DNA of 60,000 nucleotides, from contig CM060734.1 in assembly GCA_030704615.1 (NCBI GenBank), positions 41,744,042 to 41,804,041 of the forward strand, read 5' to 3'. This document shows, piece after piece, positions 46,263 to 58,262 of the stretch. The notes beneath the pieces are model-generated. The model did not search any database and was not told the origin of the DNA. It saw only the letters and a list, made by a program, of their open reading frames with translations. Numbering within the stretch: the first letter of the stretch is position 1; every line of letters begins with the position of its first letter. Both the position numbers and the translations under genes were made by a program. Origin of the DNA: Takakia lepidozioides (lineage: Eukaryota; Streptophyta; Takakiopsida; Takakiales; Takakiaceae).

Positions 46263-49200
46263 CTACTTTGCAGAGACACTAACTTCATTAGCAGATACAG
46301 ACAGGGGTATGCGCACAACATGGCCTCTGCTTCCTTTCCAAACCAGAGATCCAAAGGTAAAAGCCTCAATGGTTTCAGTGGCCTGCAGAGTCACAGTCAG
46401 GGTTATACTTGTTCCTTGGCTGATAGTGAAGTTTGCAGGTTCCACAGAAACCTTAATTCCTCTGGGTGGATAGATCTGTACTATGTACCTCTCCACCCCG
46501 CTCACACTTTTCAAGGTTCGATTCACCAGTCGCTTTCCAACCAGGTTTGCCACAGTTATCGATGGCATGTTGAGATCAGACGAACGAGCACCGATGTCTT
46601 GTTTGCATGTAGCTCCCGTTGCATCCTGGACTGTGTTCGTGTCTGCGCCAGGGAGTGTGCACAGGAAATTGACATAGTCCTCGAAATCTGTGCAACAAAC
46701 TCACACGCTGTGTCAGTGGGGATATGTGTGTCATCTGCAGAGGTCAGTCCCCACATCCTGATTTTTGTGAAGTCCTCTACAGCAGAATCCTAAGTGATGG
46801 AATCAACGAGACGTACCTCTTTCGAAAACAAGCCCTGGGTTGAAAGCTGCAGTGGCATTAACCGCGCCACTACCAAAATCGAAAGGAGAACCAGGTCCTA
46901 ACATGGTAGATGCTGCAGCTGTTGATGGTTGCTGTGCTAGCAAGGGTTTCCGCCATGCGTCAAGGGAACTAGCTGTGGTTAGAATTGCTGAGTGGATAGC
47001 GGAGACGCTCCACTCTGGGTGCTTCTGTTTCACGAGGGCGATGATGCCGGCCATGTGGGGAGTAGCCGCACTTGTTCCTGATATCATTGCAAAGCGTTGC
47101 CCTGTGGTGCATCAGACAGCAGAGTTAATTAGTCTAGACCTTGTTCATTCCTCGCTTATCTCTTCTCTGTTATACGTCTCACATTAATCCATACCTCAAG
47201 GAAACCGTCCTTCATTGTAATTTGCTCACCCCACTCCCAGTGATTCATGCAGCAACATTGAGATTTCAGAGAAAGATTCGAGTTTCTAGCTCATGTACCA
47301 TTATAGCCAGCGATATCAACACCGCGGGGGGTCCAGGCTCCCCATATCTGGTTTCCAGGTGCCACCACATCGGGCTTCAACAGATCTGCTGCTTCTGAAG
47401 TGATTGTGTTTGCCAAAACTGGGCCTCGTGATGAGAATGATGCCACTTGCGGTGCCTCTACATTAAATGAAGCTTCACGAGAATCCTTCAACATAGCGCG
47501 TGCCCGAAACTCGACAATGTTTCCATCCTTGTCTCTCTTGGCTCTTGACCAGTAGAAGTTGAGAATTTCCTGCAATCCATCACAGCATTGTGTCCGTGTT
47601 GAGGAATCTAGAGGCATGTACTTCCTTCCAACCATCCTCCCATGTCAATGACTTATGATTCCTCATTCTGTTTCTTTGATTGCACACTCATAAAGCAGAT
47701 ACATTGTATCTAAACGGACACAAACAGTGTGTTGACGTTTAGACTCTACCTGGGACATGTTGTTATCTGCGACGAAAACAGCAGGGATGGCAAAAGGAAT
47801 CGGATCGAAAACAAATGGCGTCTGCTTCGAGCTGGCTTCTGAGCTGGTCTTAGATATGACAATGACACCAGCAGCTGTCAGGTTCTTTGCGGTTGCAACC
47901 ACACTGTCGAACTGGGCTGCAGCGCCGCCCGCAGAGTACTCCACAAAATTGCAAATCAAAATCTTGTTCTTGACGAGTGTGACATTGAAGGGGTTGGGAC
48001 TCTGGCAGAACGAAAAGTATTCGGCATCAAGGTGGGCGCTTTCAGCACTGAGAGCATCTTCCGAGTATATAAGAGGGTGCCACAAATTGCCTCGGGTTCC
48101 AGCTGCAGATGTATCCACAGTGCATTCTTATTACATTCTGTGCTCAAGAGAGATTCAATCTACCCCTACAGGCAAGATAACTATGTTAGTTATGTATACT
48201 GGGCATCTGGGGACAGTATTAGATCATGTTTGTACTTGAATAGTATTCGTTACAATGTGAAACACCAATCTGTAGCCTGTCGTTGCTTGATGTGTTCCTA
48301 GTCGCAGAGAACAATCTGAACTGATGTATCTGAGCATCGATGCACAATGTGAGGCTTTCAATGAACATTTGAATTTAAGATAATTTTCAAGAAAAAAAAA
48401 GTGCGGATTGTGTACGTGATAACCCAGATCCGATAATCTGTTGACCAGTTCTCAATATAATTGGATTGGCGTATGAACGATCGCTGAGACCCGCTGCAAT
48501 GGAGATTAGCCAGGGCCCATAAGAATTCATAGTCAATGGGAACGGTCCCGCATTGCCAGCAGCGTGAACAACTGAAACACCTGCTTTGACGGCAAAAAGA
48601 AGACCGATATCGAAGTTATTGAGGCATGGCACGCCAGTTGCACTGTCGTGGGAGCCCAGAGAAATACTGAGGACATCAACCCCATCTTGCACGGCCTGCA
48701 CATTATAAAATTGTTATGTGGGCGAGATTCATGTCAAACTAGCATGTGGGCACGAGGAATTGATCTTCAAGATTCTTAGTCTTTCTCTGTTGGCTAGTGA
48801 TCAGCAATGCGGTGGAACACTCAATCGGTTTATGTTTCTCTGTTCTTCTGTAATACACCCAGACCTCCCTAGTGTCAGCAGTTCTAGTAATTTACTTGAA
48901 TTTATGCCACTTTTGCTTAGTTCCATTGCAGCACCACATGGTATTGCCGAAGGGCCGGGATCGAATTCTTGAGCACTGGAAGCAATTTCGTAAGGAGTTC
49001 ATGATCTTCATAAAAGGGATAATGTTGCCTATGAGTATTTTATAAGTGGGGATACTATTTATGAATGTTTGTGAACCCCTTTGTCCTCCCAGGAGGAAGA
49101 GAGAGGACCTGATCGATTCCTGCAAGTACATCAGAGAGGAAGCCCCCGTCCCGAAAGATCACTTTGTACACTGCTATCCTGCCAACCCCACCCTCCATTG

Positions 49201-50800
49201 TTGCAACCTTCTCTTGTGCAAGTTATTCTCATACCAACTTCTTACTCGTTGTTTCGTTGCAGAAGCTTTGGGTTCGAAATATATATACAACAAAGGTCAA
49301 TGCGACTTCCATGTTCTTGCTCGTCTTATGTCAAATGATCCACCAATTTGGAGTTACAATCTTCTTAGAATGGAATCTTAATCGAGTAGTTATTTAAAGA
49401 GAAAAACCAACCGAGCGCGAGGAGCTATGCCACTGGCAACGCCGTAGTTAAATCCTTTCACTATCACAGGTACCCCTTGGCTCCCAGCTGCCGTTGAACT
49501 TGTGTGTCTGTTTGTCCACGAAACAAAGTTAAAATGTCATGTGCGAAGTAAGCTCGATCACTTTCGAACACACATCCAGACAAAAGGCCGGATTCAACTG
49601 ATGATGTTATGGAGGTGCCAGGCTGCATCAGATATTTAAAGCACGAGTACAAGTTCCCAGTTCACAGAAATTTGAACTTACGTGCCATGTCCATCTCCAT
49701 CAAGCGGAGATGCGAAGTCATATGTCGTGTTGAACATATTTGCTGCAAGAATCCCTTTGGCAAAATACCGTGCACCGATGATTTTTCCGTTGCACGACCC
49801 TGCAGGAAAGGTGGCTGAACTTTGACACCCTCCCTTCCATCTTTGTAAAGGGGCATATGGCTTGCTCCAGAATTTCGTCTCACGAAAACTGGCGTGGTTG
49901 GGATCAATGCCTGAATCCAACATTCCTACAACGATACCCTCTCCAGCATTTTCTGGTCCGCCATCAATCGCCCAGGCTCCGTTGGGAAGGCCTAAGAACT
50001 CAGGCGTATGTGTTGTGGCCTTTTGGTACAATCTGTCGGGCTCCATTGACAATATAAGAGGGTGTGTTTCCAATAGTCGTGCCTGCACCCATGGATGCCC
50101 ACATAATGAGCTAGAAGTGATGCATCACATGTAGGTACTATGAGCAATTTTCTGCCCAAAGAGAAATACAGTTGCGCTGCGACTAGCAATCAAACAGTGC
50201 TCAAAATGTCGAGCCAACCTGGTTCTCGGGGGAAGACAATCGGACAGAGAATGCATTGAGAACAGTGGTGTAGCTGTATAGCTTTTCAAAACTTCCTGGC
50301 TCCATTACATCTTCTAACACACCGTCGTGAATACTCGTCAGATATTGCGCATATTCTCGGGCTGCTTGGCTTCAATGCCACATGAGAGATCGAAAAGAAA
50401 CCCGTCAAGTCAACGAAATCCGGACTCCGGATTTACTCAAAGCTGAGAGTATGTAATTACGTACATATGTATATATTAACGAAGTGGCGACTTGAATCAC
50501 TATCTGTCAAGCATGGTGTGCATATGGGAGGGAGACGCACAGAGATCAGAGGGTATGACAAGTGTGAGCCACAGACCTTGTGAAATCAGCTTTCTCTCCT
50601 CTCTTAGCTGCAGTTGGAGCATAGCGTAAATCCACCTGCGAGCCATCATAAGCAGCAACTGGAGGGCCCTTAACACGTACAATATACACATCGTCCGACA
50701 CCCGACCTGCAGCCATTGCTGTGAATATATGCCCCATCAACAACATCCCAAGTACTAAAAGCCACCTCCTACTTGACTGCACGAACTCCGCCTCCCTCAT
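46263..50800 (-). CDS. Subtilisin-like serine protease, SBT2 type
   Basis: Ten exons join in frame: 50800-50577, 50369-50219, 50082-49682, 49507-49412, 49178-49109, 48695-48416, 48102-47750, 47569-47299, 47101-46817, 46687-46263, giving 851 aa. Secreted or endomembrane protease with the usual plant layout: signal peptide (hydrophobic about 13-30, to TAMAAG); I9 propeptide (YIVRVKGPPVAAY; EKLYSYTTVLNAFSVRL); S8 domain with Asp181 (VVGMLDSGID), His257 (DGDGHGTHTSSTAAGS, split between exons), oxyanion Asn362 (HAAGNAGPFP) and Ser626 (SGTSAATPHMAG); a PA insert; and a C-terminal Fn3-like domain. All catalytic residues are present. The many introns and THTPEFLGLP-style sequence place it with SBT2 (AIR3/SLP3-like) rather than the mostly intronless SBT1 group. 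The substrate is unknown. Confidence 0.95.
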
Positions 50801-50917
50801 TGTGTCTGCCCTCTATCCTCTCCCCCCTCTCTCTTCTGGTTCGTTGGAGAGCACTGCAAACAAAAGCTCTGATTGTGGAGATGTTTACAACCCTCCTTCA
50901 ACTTCTACTGCATCTAT

Positions 50918-50962
50918 ACACACACACACACTCTCTCTCTCTCTCTCTCTCTCGCTCTCTCC
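50918..50962. repeat. (CA)n-(CT)n microsatellite in subtilase 5' region
   Basis: ACACACACAC is followed by about 25 bases of CT repeat, 118-162 bases upstream of the subtilase ATG. On the sense strand it is a GA repeat, which in plant promoters or 5' UTRs can bind BPC/GAGA-type factors. Confidence 0.65.
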
Positions 50963-52397
50963 ACTGTCTTCAATCCCTGTGTCTGCGCAAGAGAGATTTC
51001 TTGGTGTCCATGCGGGAATTTATATGGACTGCGGGAAAATATAGATATTTGAATTTCGAAAAACAGAGAGGGCAGGTGGAGCGCGCAGGTAAGATAGTAA
51101 CGTCCGTTACGGCCTAACCGCCCCGCAGCCTCCGCACGTGCAAATTGCTGCTCTTGCTCTCTATATCACGTGCTACAATGCTGGAACTGTGAACACCGAG
51201 CATGCCGTCTCGGGCTCAAATCTAACTTCGTACACCAGCTTCCACTTCGGCATTGATCGATCCAATCCGCAAGGCATGGAGTCCATCCGATGGGTCCTTA
51301 GTCCTTACAGAGCTTACCGAGAACCTTACAGACCTACACCAATCTTTTCCGAGAGGAGACTCAGAAAACTACTGTAAACACCATGAGATCTGAACTCGAT
51401 CCCCACAAACTTTATTCATGCATGGCTTGCCAAACTCGAGGAAACTAATGTCTACAGTCTGCACCAAGAAACGATTTCATGCCACCAAGAAGCGCTATGT
51501 CAGATGTTGGGAGCGTTCTAGACCGCCAACCAACACAAATCTCTAACTTAACAGAGCGGCTCAGTTGTGAATCCCAAGATCATCGACCGCAGACGTAGGC
51601 TACTCTAGATTCTCATCTGTAGGATTTGTTGCTTGAGCCTTGATTTGGGGGAATGCTTTAGAGAATCCAACGCTAGAGGACTGCGTGACTATTCTGGGAA
51701 ACACAAAGGTTACTTGTATCACCACACCATGCCCGATTCACACAGAGTGTTTTGCTGTAAGCATAGAGAATGCCTCTTCTTTTACTCCTACACCAATCTT
51801 CACACTCTACAGTCTGTCTTTTGCAGGCCCAGCTACTCTATTCATACCTTCCCCGTCAACGCTGCATGTCCAAAGTTCACAGGAGCACCAAGAATTTATA
51901 ATCCCCACCTCTCATCAAAAGACCGTGTATATATGTCTATCGTCACTGAGATACACACTGTGGAGGCCCCCATCGCTGGAGAGCTCTCACATCAGAAATC
52001 GACACTATCCAATGTGCGAGATGTCGACCTAGAAAATGCACGAGCTATTTGTACAAAGGAGTTGCATGGGACAAAGTTCGTTAGTACTTGAAGCCTGACT
52101 TTGCCTACGTGGATCTGTTAGAACTCGCCACCTGTTATATAAGTCACTTTTCTAATCCTGCCACCTCGTTACTGTAGCCACATCATGGGCGCCAGTGGGT
52201 GGAAATTCTTACATTCTTATGGCCCCGCGATTCTGGGAAAATGATAAGAGAAAAAAAAAAATAGGGCATTAAAACTCCATATTTAAGAAAAAGCCAAATG
52301 ATTGTGTACTCAATGGAGCCGCGTGTAACCCTAAGCGCAGGTACGATCTACTTTTGGCTCTTGACTCCACTGGATCATTAATACTGCTAATCACGAC

Positions 52398-52526
52398 TCG
52401 CCACGTATGTATATCGTACTATATATGGCACCGCTATAGGCGGCGAGAGTTTTGAAGGTCCCACGTGTACTAACGGTACTGCGGTCCCTAGTCGCCACGT
52501 ACGCCGGTAGACCCTGACACGTGTAC
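52398..52526. promoter_or_regulatory. ACGT-core (G-box/ABRE-like) cluster
   Basis: Within 130 bases: GCCACGTATG, CCCACGTGTAC, GCCACGTACG and GACACGTGTAC. Two contain the perfect CACGTG palindrome bound by bZIP and bHLH factors. They lie 440-570 bases upstream of the ATG of the membrane-protein gene. Confidence 0.5.
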
Positions 52527-52968
52527 TGATGACCTGGCCGGTACGTCCTCACGGCCAGCTTTCCCGTGACATGACTGCAGCACGCGAAGTATTGCGGGAG
52601 TTGGCCGCTCCCTCTCGTACTTGTTTCGACCTCGGGGCTTTCAGCGCTGCTTAACTTACACGCATTCTTCTCTCCTTCGGCTCTCCTTCGGATGTTTGGG
52701 TGGAGGAGCTCAGCTACAAACCACAAAATTTCTATTGATCTTGTTCCATGTCTCGCTGTTTTCTTCTCAGTCTCACTCCCGATATCTAGAAGGCATACAT
52801 GCTTAGTTTACCGTGTCTTTCTAAACTCCCACAGCTGGGTATCCTTTTGTACATTTCTGAATGGTAGTTTGCACTTGTCAAAGGTGGACTACGGTCTAAG
52901 GCTGAAAGTCTTTACTGTTGCTGGCATTATCGGCTTCTGTTAAAGCACCAAGTGGAGGCACTGCTGCC

Positions 52969-55900
52969 ATGGGGGCGGCGATATTGTCCGTTAGGAGCTC
53001 TCTAGGAAGGTGTTTGCTTGTATTTTTGAGTGTCCTAGCTCTTACAGTGTTGGCTTCTGCGGCGCCTCGGTCCTCTATCCCTGCTCAGTTGGCATATCAA
53101 GTACGTCCGTTGGGTGCCATTCACTCTGGTAAGCTCAGTTCTTCTCCAACCTTCAGTCCTGTGTTCCAGCTTATTTTTAGTTAGTAGAAAACAGGCGAAC
53201 GACGGCAAAACAGCAGGGGGAAGAGCGGTGGCGGATAGAGAGAATGGGAGAGTATGCAGTATAGATGGTGATATGCAACTTAGTTCTTGAGTGGAGTCCT
53301 AGTGTTATGGTGACGCAACATCTTCCTGCGATGCTGACACTGTTCTTCTCTTCTTGGCTGCGATGTATTAAATCGGGTGGGGATGCCGGGCACAGGTAGC
53401 TGGTCACGAAGTCTCAAACAGGCGGATGTGGTTCCGACATCAAATGGGTCCTTTGTACTCGCGGCTAAACGAACAGACAGGCCTGACCCACTCAAAAATT
53501 TCCATCACTACCATGGAGGGTGGGACATACGCAACCAAAGCTACTGGGCGGTATGAAGCTTTCTATTGCCCTTTTGATTAGGAGTTTGTGAGTTTGGCAG
53601 TTGTGCAGCCTATGCAGAAATGTCATATGCATTCGACGGATTGCTAGACAAGCTGGAGTGCTTTCCCATCCCTCAGAAACCAGTCTGTACGTTTGCGTCC
53701 GAGCTATAGCTGGAAGTGGCTCATGCCATGGTAATCAAATTGAGAAAACAATTGCAGCGTGGATATGCATATAACATCCAGTGTTCTTCACGTGCATTGG
53801 CCAGATCGACACTCTAATTGCAAGTTTGGTTTTTATGCCAGGGAACGTTAAGTCCTTCGGGAAGAGCTTGCACTGCAATGCAACTAATGGCATTTACTGG
53901 GTGGGGCAGTCTGTGGGCTTCACAGGAATTCCTGGCTTTATACTTGCATTGCTGTGGCTGGCTCTTGGGCTAATGGGCCTCTTGCTACTCTGTTGCTGCT
54001 TCTGTTGCTGCATTGATCAAGCAAAGCATGAACATGACCATGGAAGATGTGGCTATTTCTTTTCTCTCTTCCTTCTTCTACTCTTTACAGTCGCCGCCAT
54101 GTAAGTACATTTGAGAGAGCTTTGTAGGATAGAAACGTTCTTCATGTCTAGTATGCAAGCACACCAAGAGGATGCACAATTCAGCTGACAATATTGGTTA
54201 AGGTCACAGTAGTTAAGAGATAGATGGAGGGGTATGAATATTTTACCTTAATTCAGGAAGGTTATTGGAACACTGAAAAGGCTTGCATTAGTGTTGCACC
54301 CAACTGGTCAGTAAAGCCATCAACTGCTTGAGTTTCTAATCCAAATGACTGAAGGATTCTAAGGTTCACAATGGGTGGGTGCAGCGGCGGATGCTCTGTG
54401 CTGTTCGTAGGGCAGGACAAATTTCACAAGGAGCTGTCCCAAACACTGAATTATGTGGTCAACACATCAGACACAACTGTGCAAGAGCTGCACAACGTGA
54501 CCTTGTTCCTGTCACAGGCTAGCAATATTGATGTGGAAAGCTATGGGATTCCTTCCACCGACAAACAGAAAATTCAACAACTGAATGTGCAAATTGACCA
54601 AGCTTCTGCCCAGCTGCAGAACAAAACCGAGAGCAATGCGTCCAAAATCCGGAATGTCATCAATAATGTGTATGTGATTCTGTTGCTGCTCAGATTTCTA
54701 TATGGCATTTTCACCATATGTGTTGTGTACATGTGACTCTTCAAGTGGTCCTTGTTTGCCCACATCATGAAGGGTTTCAAAGCACCCGCTTCTGAATGAA
54801 TCTGTACTAAGTAGGGTCTCCCGTCCTATGGAAGATGAAACCGTTACATCTCTAATTGCAAAATAGTGAGAGTATGACTTGTTTGTGTGATTTCAGTTTA
54901 CAGAAAATTGCATTGCATGTGGGTTTAATCTTTCTTTGAGTGAATAAACGGATAGTGTGTCTATGTATTGAAGGATTATTGCTGGCCATGTCACTGACAA
55001 ACTGCACTTTATCATGCAGACGGCTGGCTCTCATTATTGTGTCAGGAGTAATGCTGTTACTTGTACTTCTCGGCCTTTGTAAGGCTCAACCTCTCTTAGC
55101 CTGTCTTAATTCTTTTGCAGCTTGCTTCATGATTGGGGAGTCTTCTAGTACGGTATCCACAATCTTTCTGGCTCTCACATAGGATATTATATCTGGAAAG
55201 TCTCAAACTGGGAAACTTTGTATCGCTAGTTATTGGCTCTGAGAACTTTGCCTCTTGTTCTGACTGGGAAAAATGCTGTGCTTGCTCTTGGCAGTATTTT
55301 CGGCTTGCGGGGTTCGTTCGGTGGTGTATTTGTAAGTTATCAAAGACCTCCATGCATACAATTGAGTTTATTCTGAATGTTTGGGAGGGGAGCACCTCAA
55401 GTAAATAAAGTAGGATTCGTCACCTGTGGATGAATGGCAAATTGGTGGACCCCATAGGACGAGTTCAATGTAGTTTCTGAATGCTCTGAAATGCCATACT
55501 AAAGGGTTATCGTTTGATCGACAGTCTGGTTGTGGTTGGCTGGATATTGGTGGTGGGGACATGGATTCTGTGTGGTATCTTCATCCTTCTTAACAAGTAA
55601 GCTGTCTTACTGTGTAGGAGAGGATGGCAAAGCTGAGTGTGACGAGAGACAGGCTACTCATAGTTGCAGCACTCAGGAGGAAGCTACTGAGTATCCATCT
55701 TAGTTGTTTAGTCCTTCTCTGTTGTGTATGATTTTAATTAACTTTGTAGCTGTTAGGTTGCTTGTCAAAACTTGCAAGGCTGATTGGCAAGTAAGAACAT
55801 GTTCAATTTTCTTTCATTTAATAGTAATGGGGATTCTTTTGTCCTTGGTGTTTGCAGTGCGGTGGGAGATACATGTGTGGCAATGCAAGAATGGGTCAAC

Positions 55901-56695
55901 AACCCATATGCTCACACAAGCTTGGATGACATTTTGCCTTGCGTGGATCCACAGACTGGACACAATACTCTGCTTCAGAGCAAAGGAATCACAAGCACCC
56001 TAGTCAACAATGTCAACCTTGCAATTAGTATCGTGATCAATAACAACAACAACAAACTTCCAGCCCCTCTGTTCTATAACCAATCTGGACCAGCCTTGGC
56101 CCCCCTCTGCAACCCTTATGGATCTGCTCCTAACTACTCTGATCAAGCTTGTGCAGATGGCACTCTTGACTTGGCAACTGCAGCAGGGGTGAGTCTTCCA
56201 TGGAGTAGGCATAACAGTGGGGTTTCTTTTCATATGGGCAACTGCATTTTTCATTTCCAGACTTCTCAGTTTGTATGCAAAGGTCATTGTGAATGTTCCT
56301 TCCTAGGGAGGTTAGGGTAAAGGCTGCTCTGACATGTTGGCCTGAAATGGCAGAACTGGTCCAACTACATCTGTACTTCAAATGCAAATGGAGAGTGCAC
56401 ATCGAGAGGTCGATTGACTCAGAAAGTGTACAACCAGCTCGCTGCAGCCACCAATGTTTGCTTTGGGTTACAGCGATACGGTCCCTTCTTGGTTGACCTG
56501 GAGGACTGCCAAACTGTGCGAAATACATTCACAGCAATTGAGAGGCAGCACTGCCATAAGTTGCGTAAGTACACCAAGTGGGTGTGGGTGGGCTTAGCCA
56601 TTGTCTCAGCAGGGTCCATGCTTTCTATCCTCCTATGGATGATCTATATTCGCAGACGCAACTACAGGTATGGGGGTTCTGGTAAGAAAGTCTAA
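52969..56695 (+). CDS. Plant multi-pass membrane protein (tweety-like topology)
   Basis: Nine exons join in frame: 52969-53128, 53396-53550, 53910-54100, 54385-54669, 55020-55078, 55295-55331, 55525-55596, 55858-56188, 56354-56695, giving 543 aa. It matches a conserved plant family annotated only as 'transmembrane' or 'plasma membrane fusion' protein; no function is established that I know of. Seen: signal peptide 1-30; LAAKRTDRPDPL and HYHGGWDIRNQSYWA; then five membrane segments (GFILALLWLALGLMGLLLL with a Cys cluster after it; YFFSLFLLLLFTVAA; RLALIIVSGVMLLLVLLGL; VVYFLVVVGWILVVGTWIL; VWVGLAIVSAGSMLSILLW). Two large extracytosolic loops have Cys and N-glycosylation sites. The alternation resembles animal tweety proteins, an inference from topology only. 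Exons 5 and 6 are very small (59 and 37 nt). Confidence 0.85.
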
Positions 56696-56951
56696 AAGTC
56701 TACCTATTCAGGGTAACTTTACAACATCCGTGAAAAGCTCAAAGCGCTTATGGTACGAGGAAGAAAGAAACAAGAATTCCACAAATGCTTTGTACAGTGC
56801 TAGTGTGTTTCAAGTTACTTGTTTTAAGGTTGAGTGTACAAGTGATCGTTGTCTCTGTCAATGAAGGGTTCATTTTTTTGTGTTAGTGCAGTTGTTTCAT
56901 TTCCTGTCAGAATGTAAATGTTTGCAAAAACAGCTCTGTCCCTTCTATTTC

Positions 56952-56957
56952 AATAAA
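56952..56957 (+). terminator. Poly(A) signal of the membrane-protein gene
   Basis: AATAAA, 257 bases after the stop codon at 56693-56695, in the expected 3' UTR range. Confidence 0.5.
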
Positions 56958-56959
56958 AC

Positions 56960-58262
56960 CACAGCAGAATCATAAATTTTCATTCGCAATTGCCCAATTT
57001 TGCCGGTGTACTACAACATCTGCATCACTGCCATTCCACCATAAACACCTCTGAGGCTGGAGAGGGAGGGCTCTTCAATGGAGCTGCCTTTCCAAAAGAT
57101 TGAATGAGAAGTGGATTGCCTAAATGGTGTACCCACATTCAGTGTCAATGCTGTGGCACCGCCCCCAATCAAAACAAGCCTCTCCCCCATCTTCTAAAAA
57201 TGGTCAGTGTAAAGGGACGGAACCTCAACTGAGGGGCAACTTGCCTAAGGCTACTCCTTTCCTTTTTTTCTTTTTAAAAAATAACTAAAAAGGCCCTGTA
57301 GATCATTGATATTATTTTATTTTTTTAAAACCCATCATAAGAGGCTGTGACAGTAGTATCCTTCCCATCCCCTTTCATTTTTCTGGAAAAGAAATCCGTC
57401 CCTTTCCGTAGACTGACAGCATCAACTCGACAGAATATTATTAAAAAGATACCCTTCCTACAGTATTTCCTTAATCCAACATATAAATATTCCAATTCCT
57501 GGACTGACTAACCCAAGTTCGGTACCTATATCGAAGGCTCTCCACCGCCCAGTTTGTTCTCAGGAACGAACGAACACTATGGATGGATGAGAAAATCTGT
57601 TCATCTTCAAATCGAAAGGTATTCTTCTGAATGGTTTAAGGAGTTTCATCCTCATCCATCCTCCGCTGTCCACAGTGGTATCGGAATGCTCTCGAAGATT
57701 TCGCTTGCAGAGCCACGTGTAACGACGAGGAGAGGTCTCCACTCGTTTCCGTCTTCTAACTCTGGTTAGTCCGATGGGTACATATTATTCCATTATTTGT
57801 TTCCACCGTTGGATATGACATCGAACGGGTAGCAAAAATGAGGCGCGGACGGCTGTGAGGCGGAGGGGCTTGGATGTGGGCCGTTTCACACTTGTCGGCA
57901 GGCGTTCTCCCGCAGAGCTTCTGAAGGCCATGTCATGTTGGGATTGTAGGAGCAGCGGGGGAGAGAGACGAGAGAGAGCGACGGATCAGAGCATTGTAAC
58001 CGCTTTTTGTGTGTTGCTGTGACTTGGGTTCGGGCTGTTTTCTTCACGGGCTTTAGAAATCAGAGGATTTGAGAAGAGGGAGGGGGAGAGAGAGAGGCGG
58101 TGGTGTTTTGCGATTTGAATTAGAATCTTGCTGTCCTTCATTGGTGAACAGCATTCGGGTGTTACAGAGGCTTGTAGAATCTGGCAACCCCATGTGAGCG
58201 GGTATGTCTTTGTGAGAAAGAGGTTTTATGCAAGACATCATCGACATTTAAGCTAAGCAAGG
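56960..58262. other. Intergenic and 5' region of the RETICULATA-related gene
   Basis: No gene is supported. 57950-57985 and 58075-58100 are GA-rich (GAGAGAGACGAGAGAGAGCG), plausible 5' UTR or promoter of the gene starting at 58263. Confidence 0.45.

Larger units (their letters stand above)
50801..52968. other. Divergent promoter region, subtilase (-) and membrane protein (+)
   Basis: 2.2 kb between divergent start codons. Open frames at 51633-52091 show no domain and no codon regularity, so I do not call them. Bases 52400-52530 carry the ACGT-core cluster listed separately. The 5' UTR of the right-hand gene probably starts after 52530. Confidence 0.5.

Noticed and set aside
47757-48239. 160-codon plus-strand frame
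   Set aside because: Antisense shadow of subtilase exon 7.
51633-52091. Two overlapping plus-strand frames of 130-152 codons between the divergent genes
   Set aside because: No recognisable domain and no splice support; likely chance frames in a promoter region.
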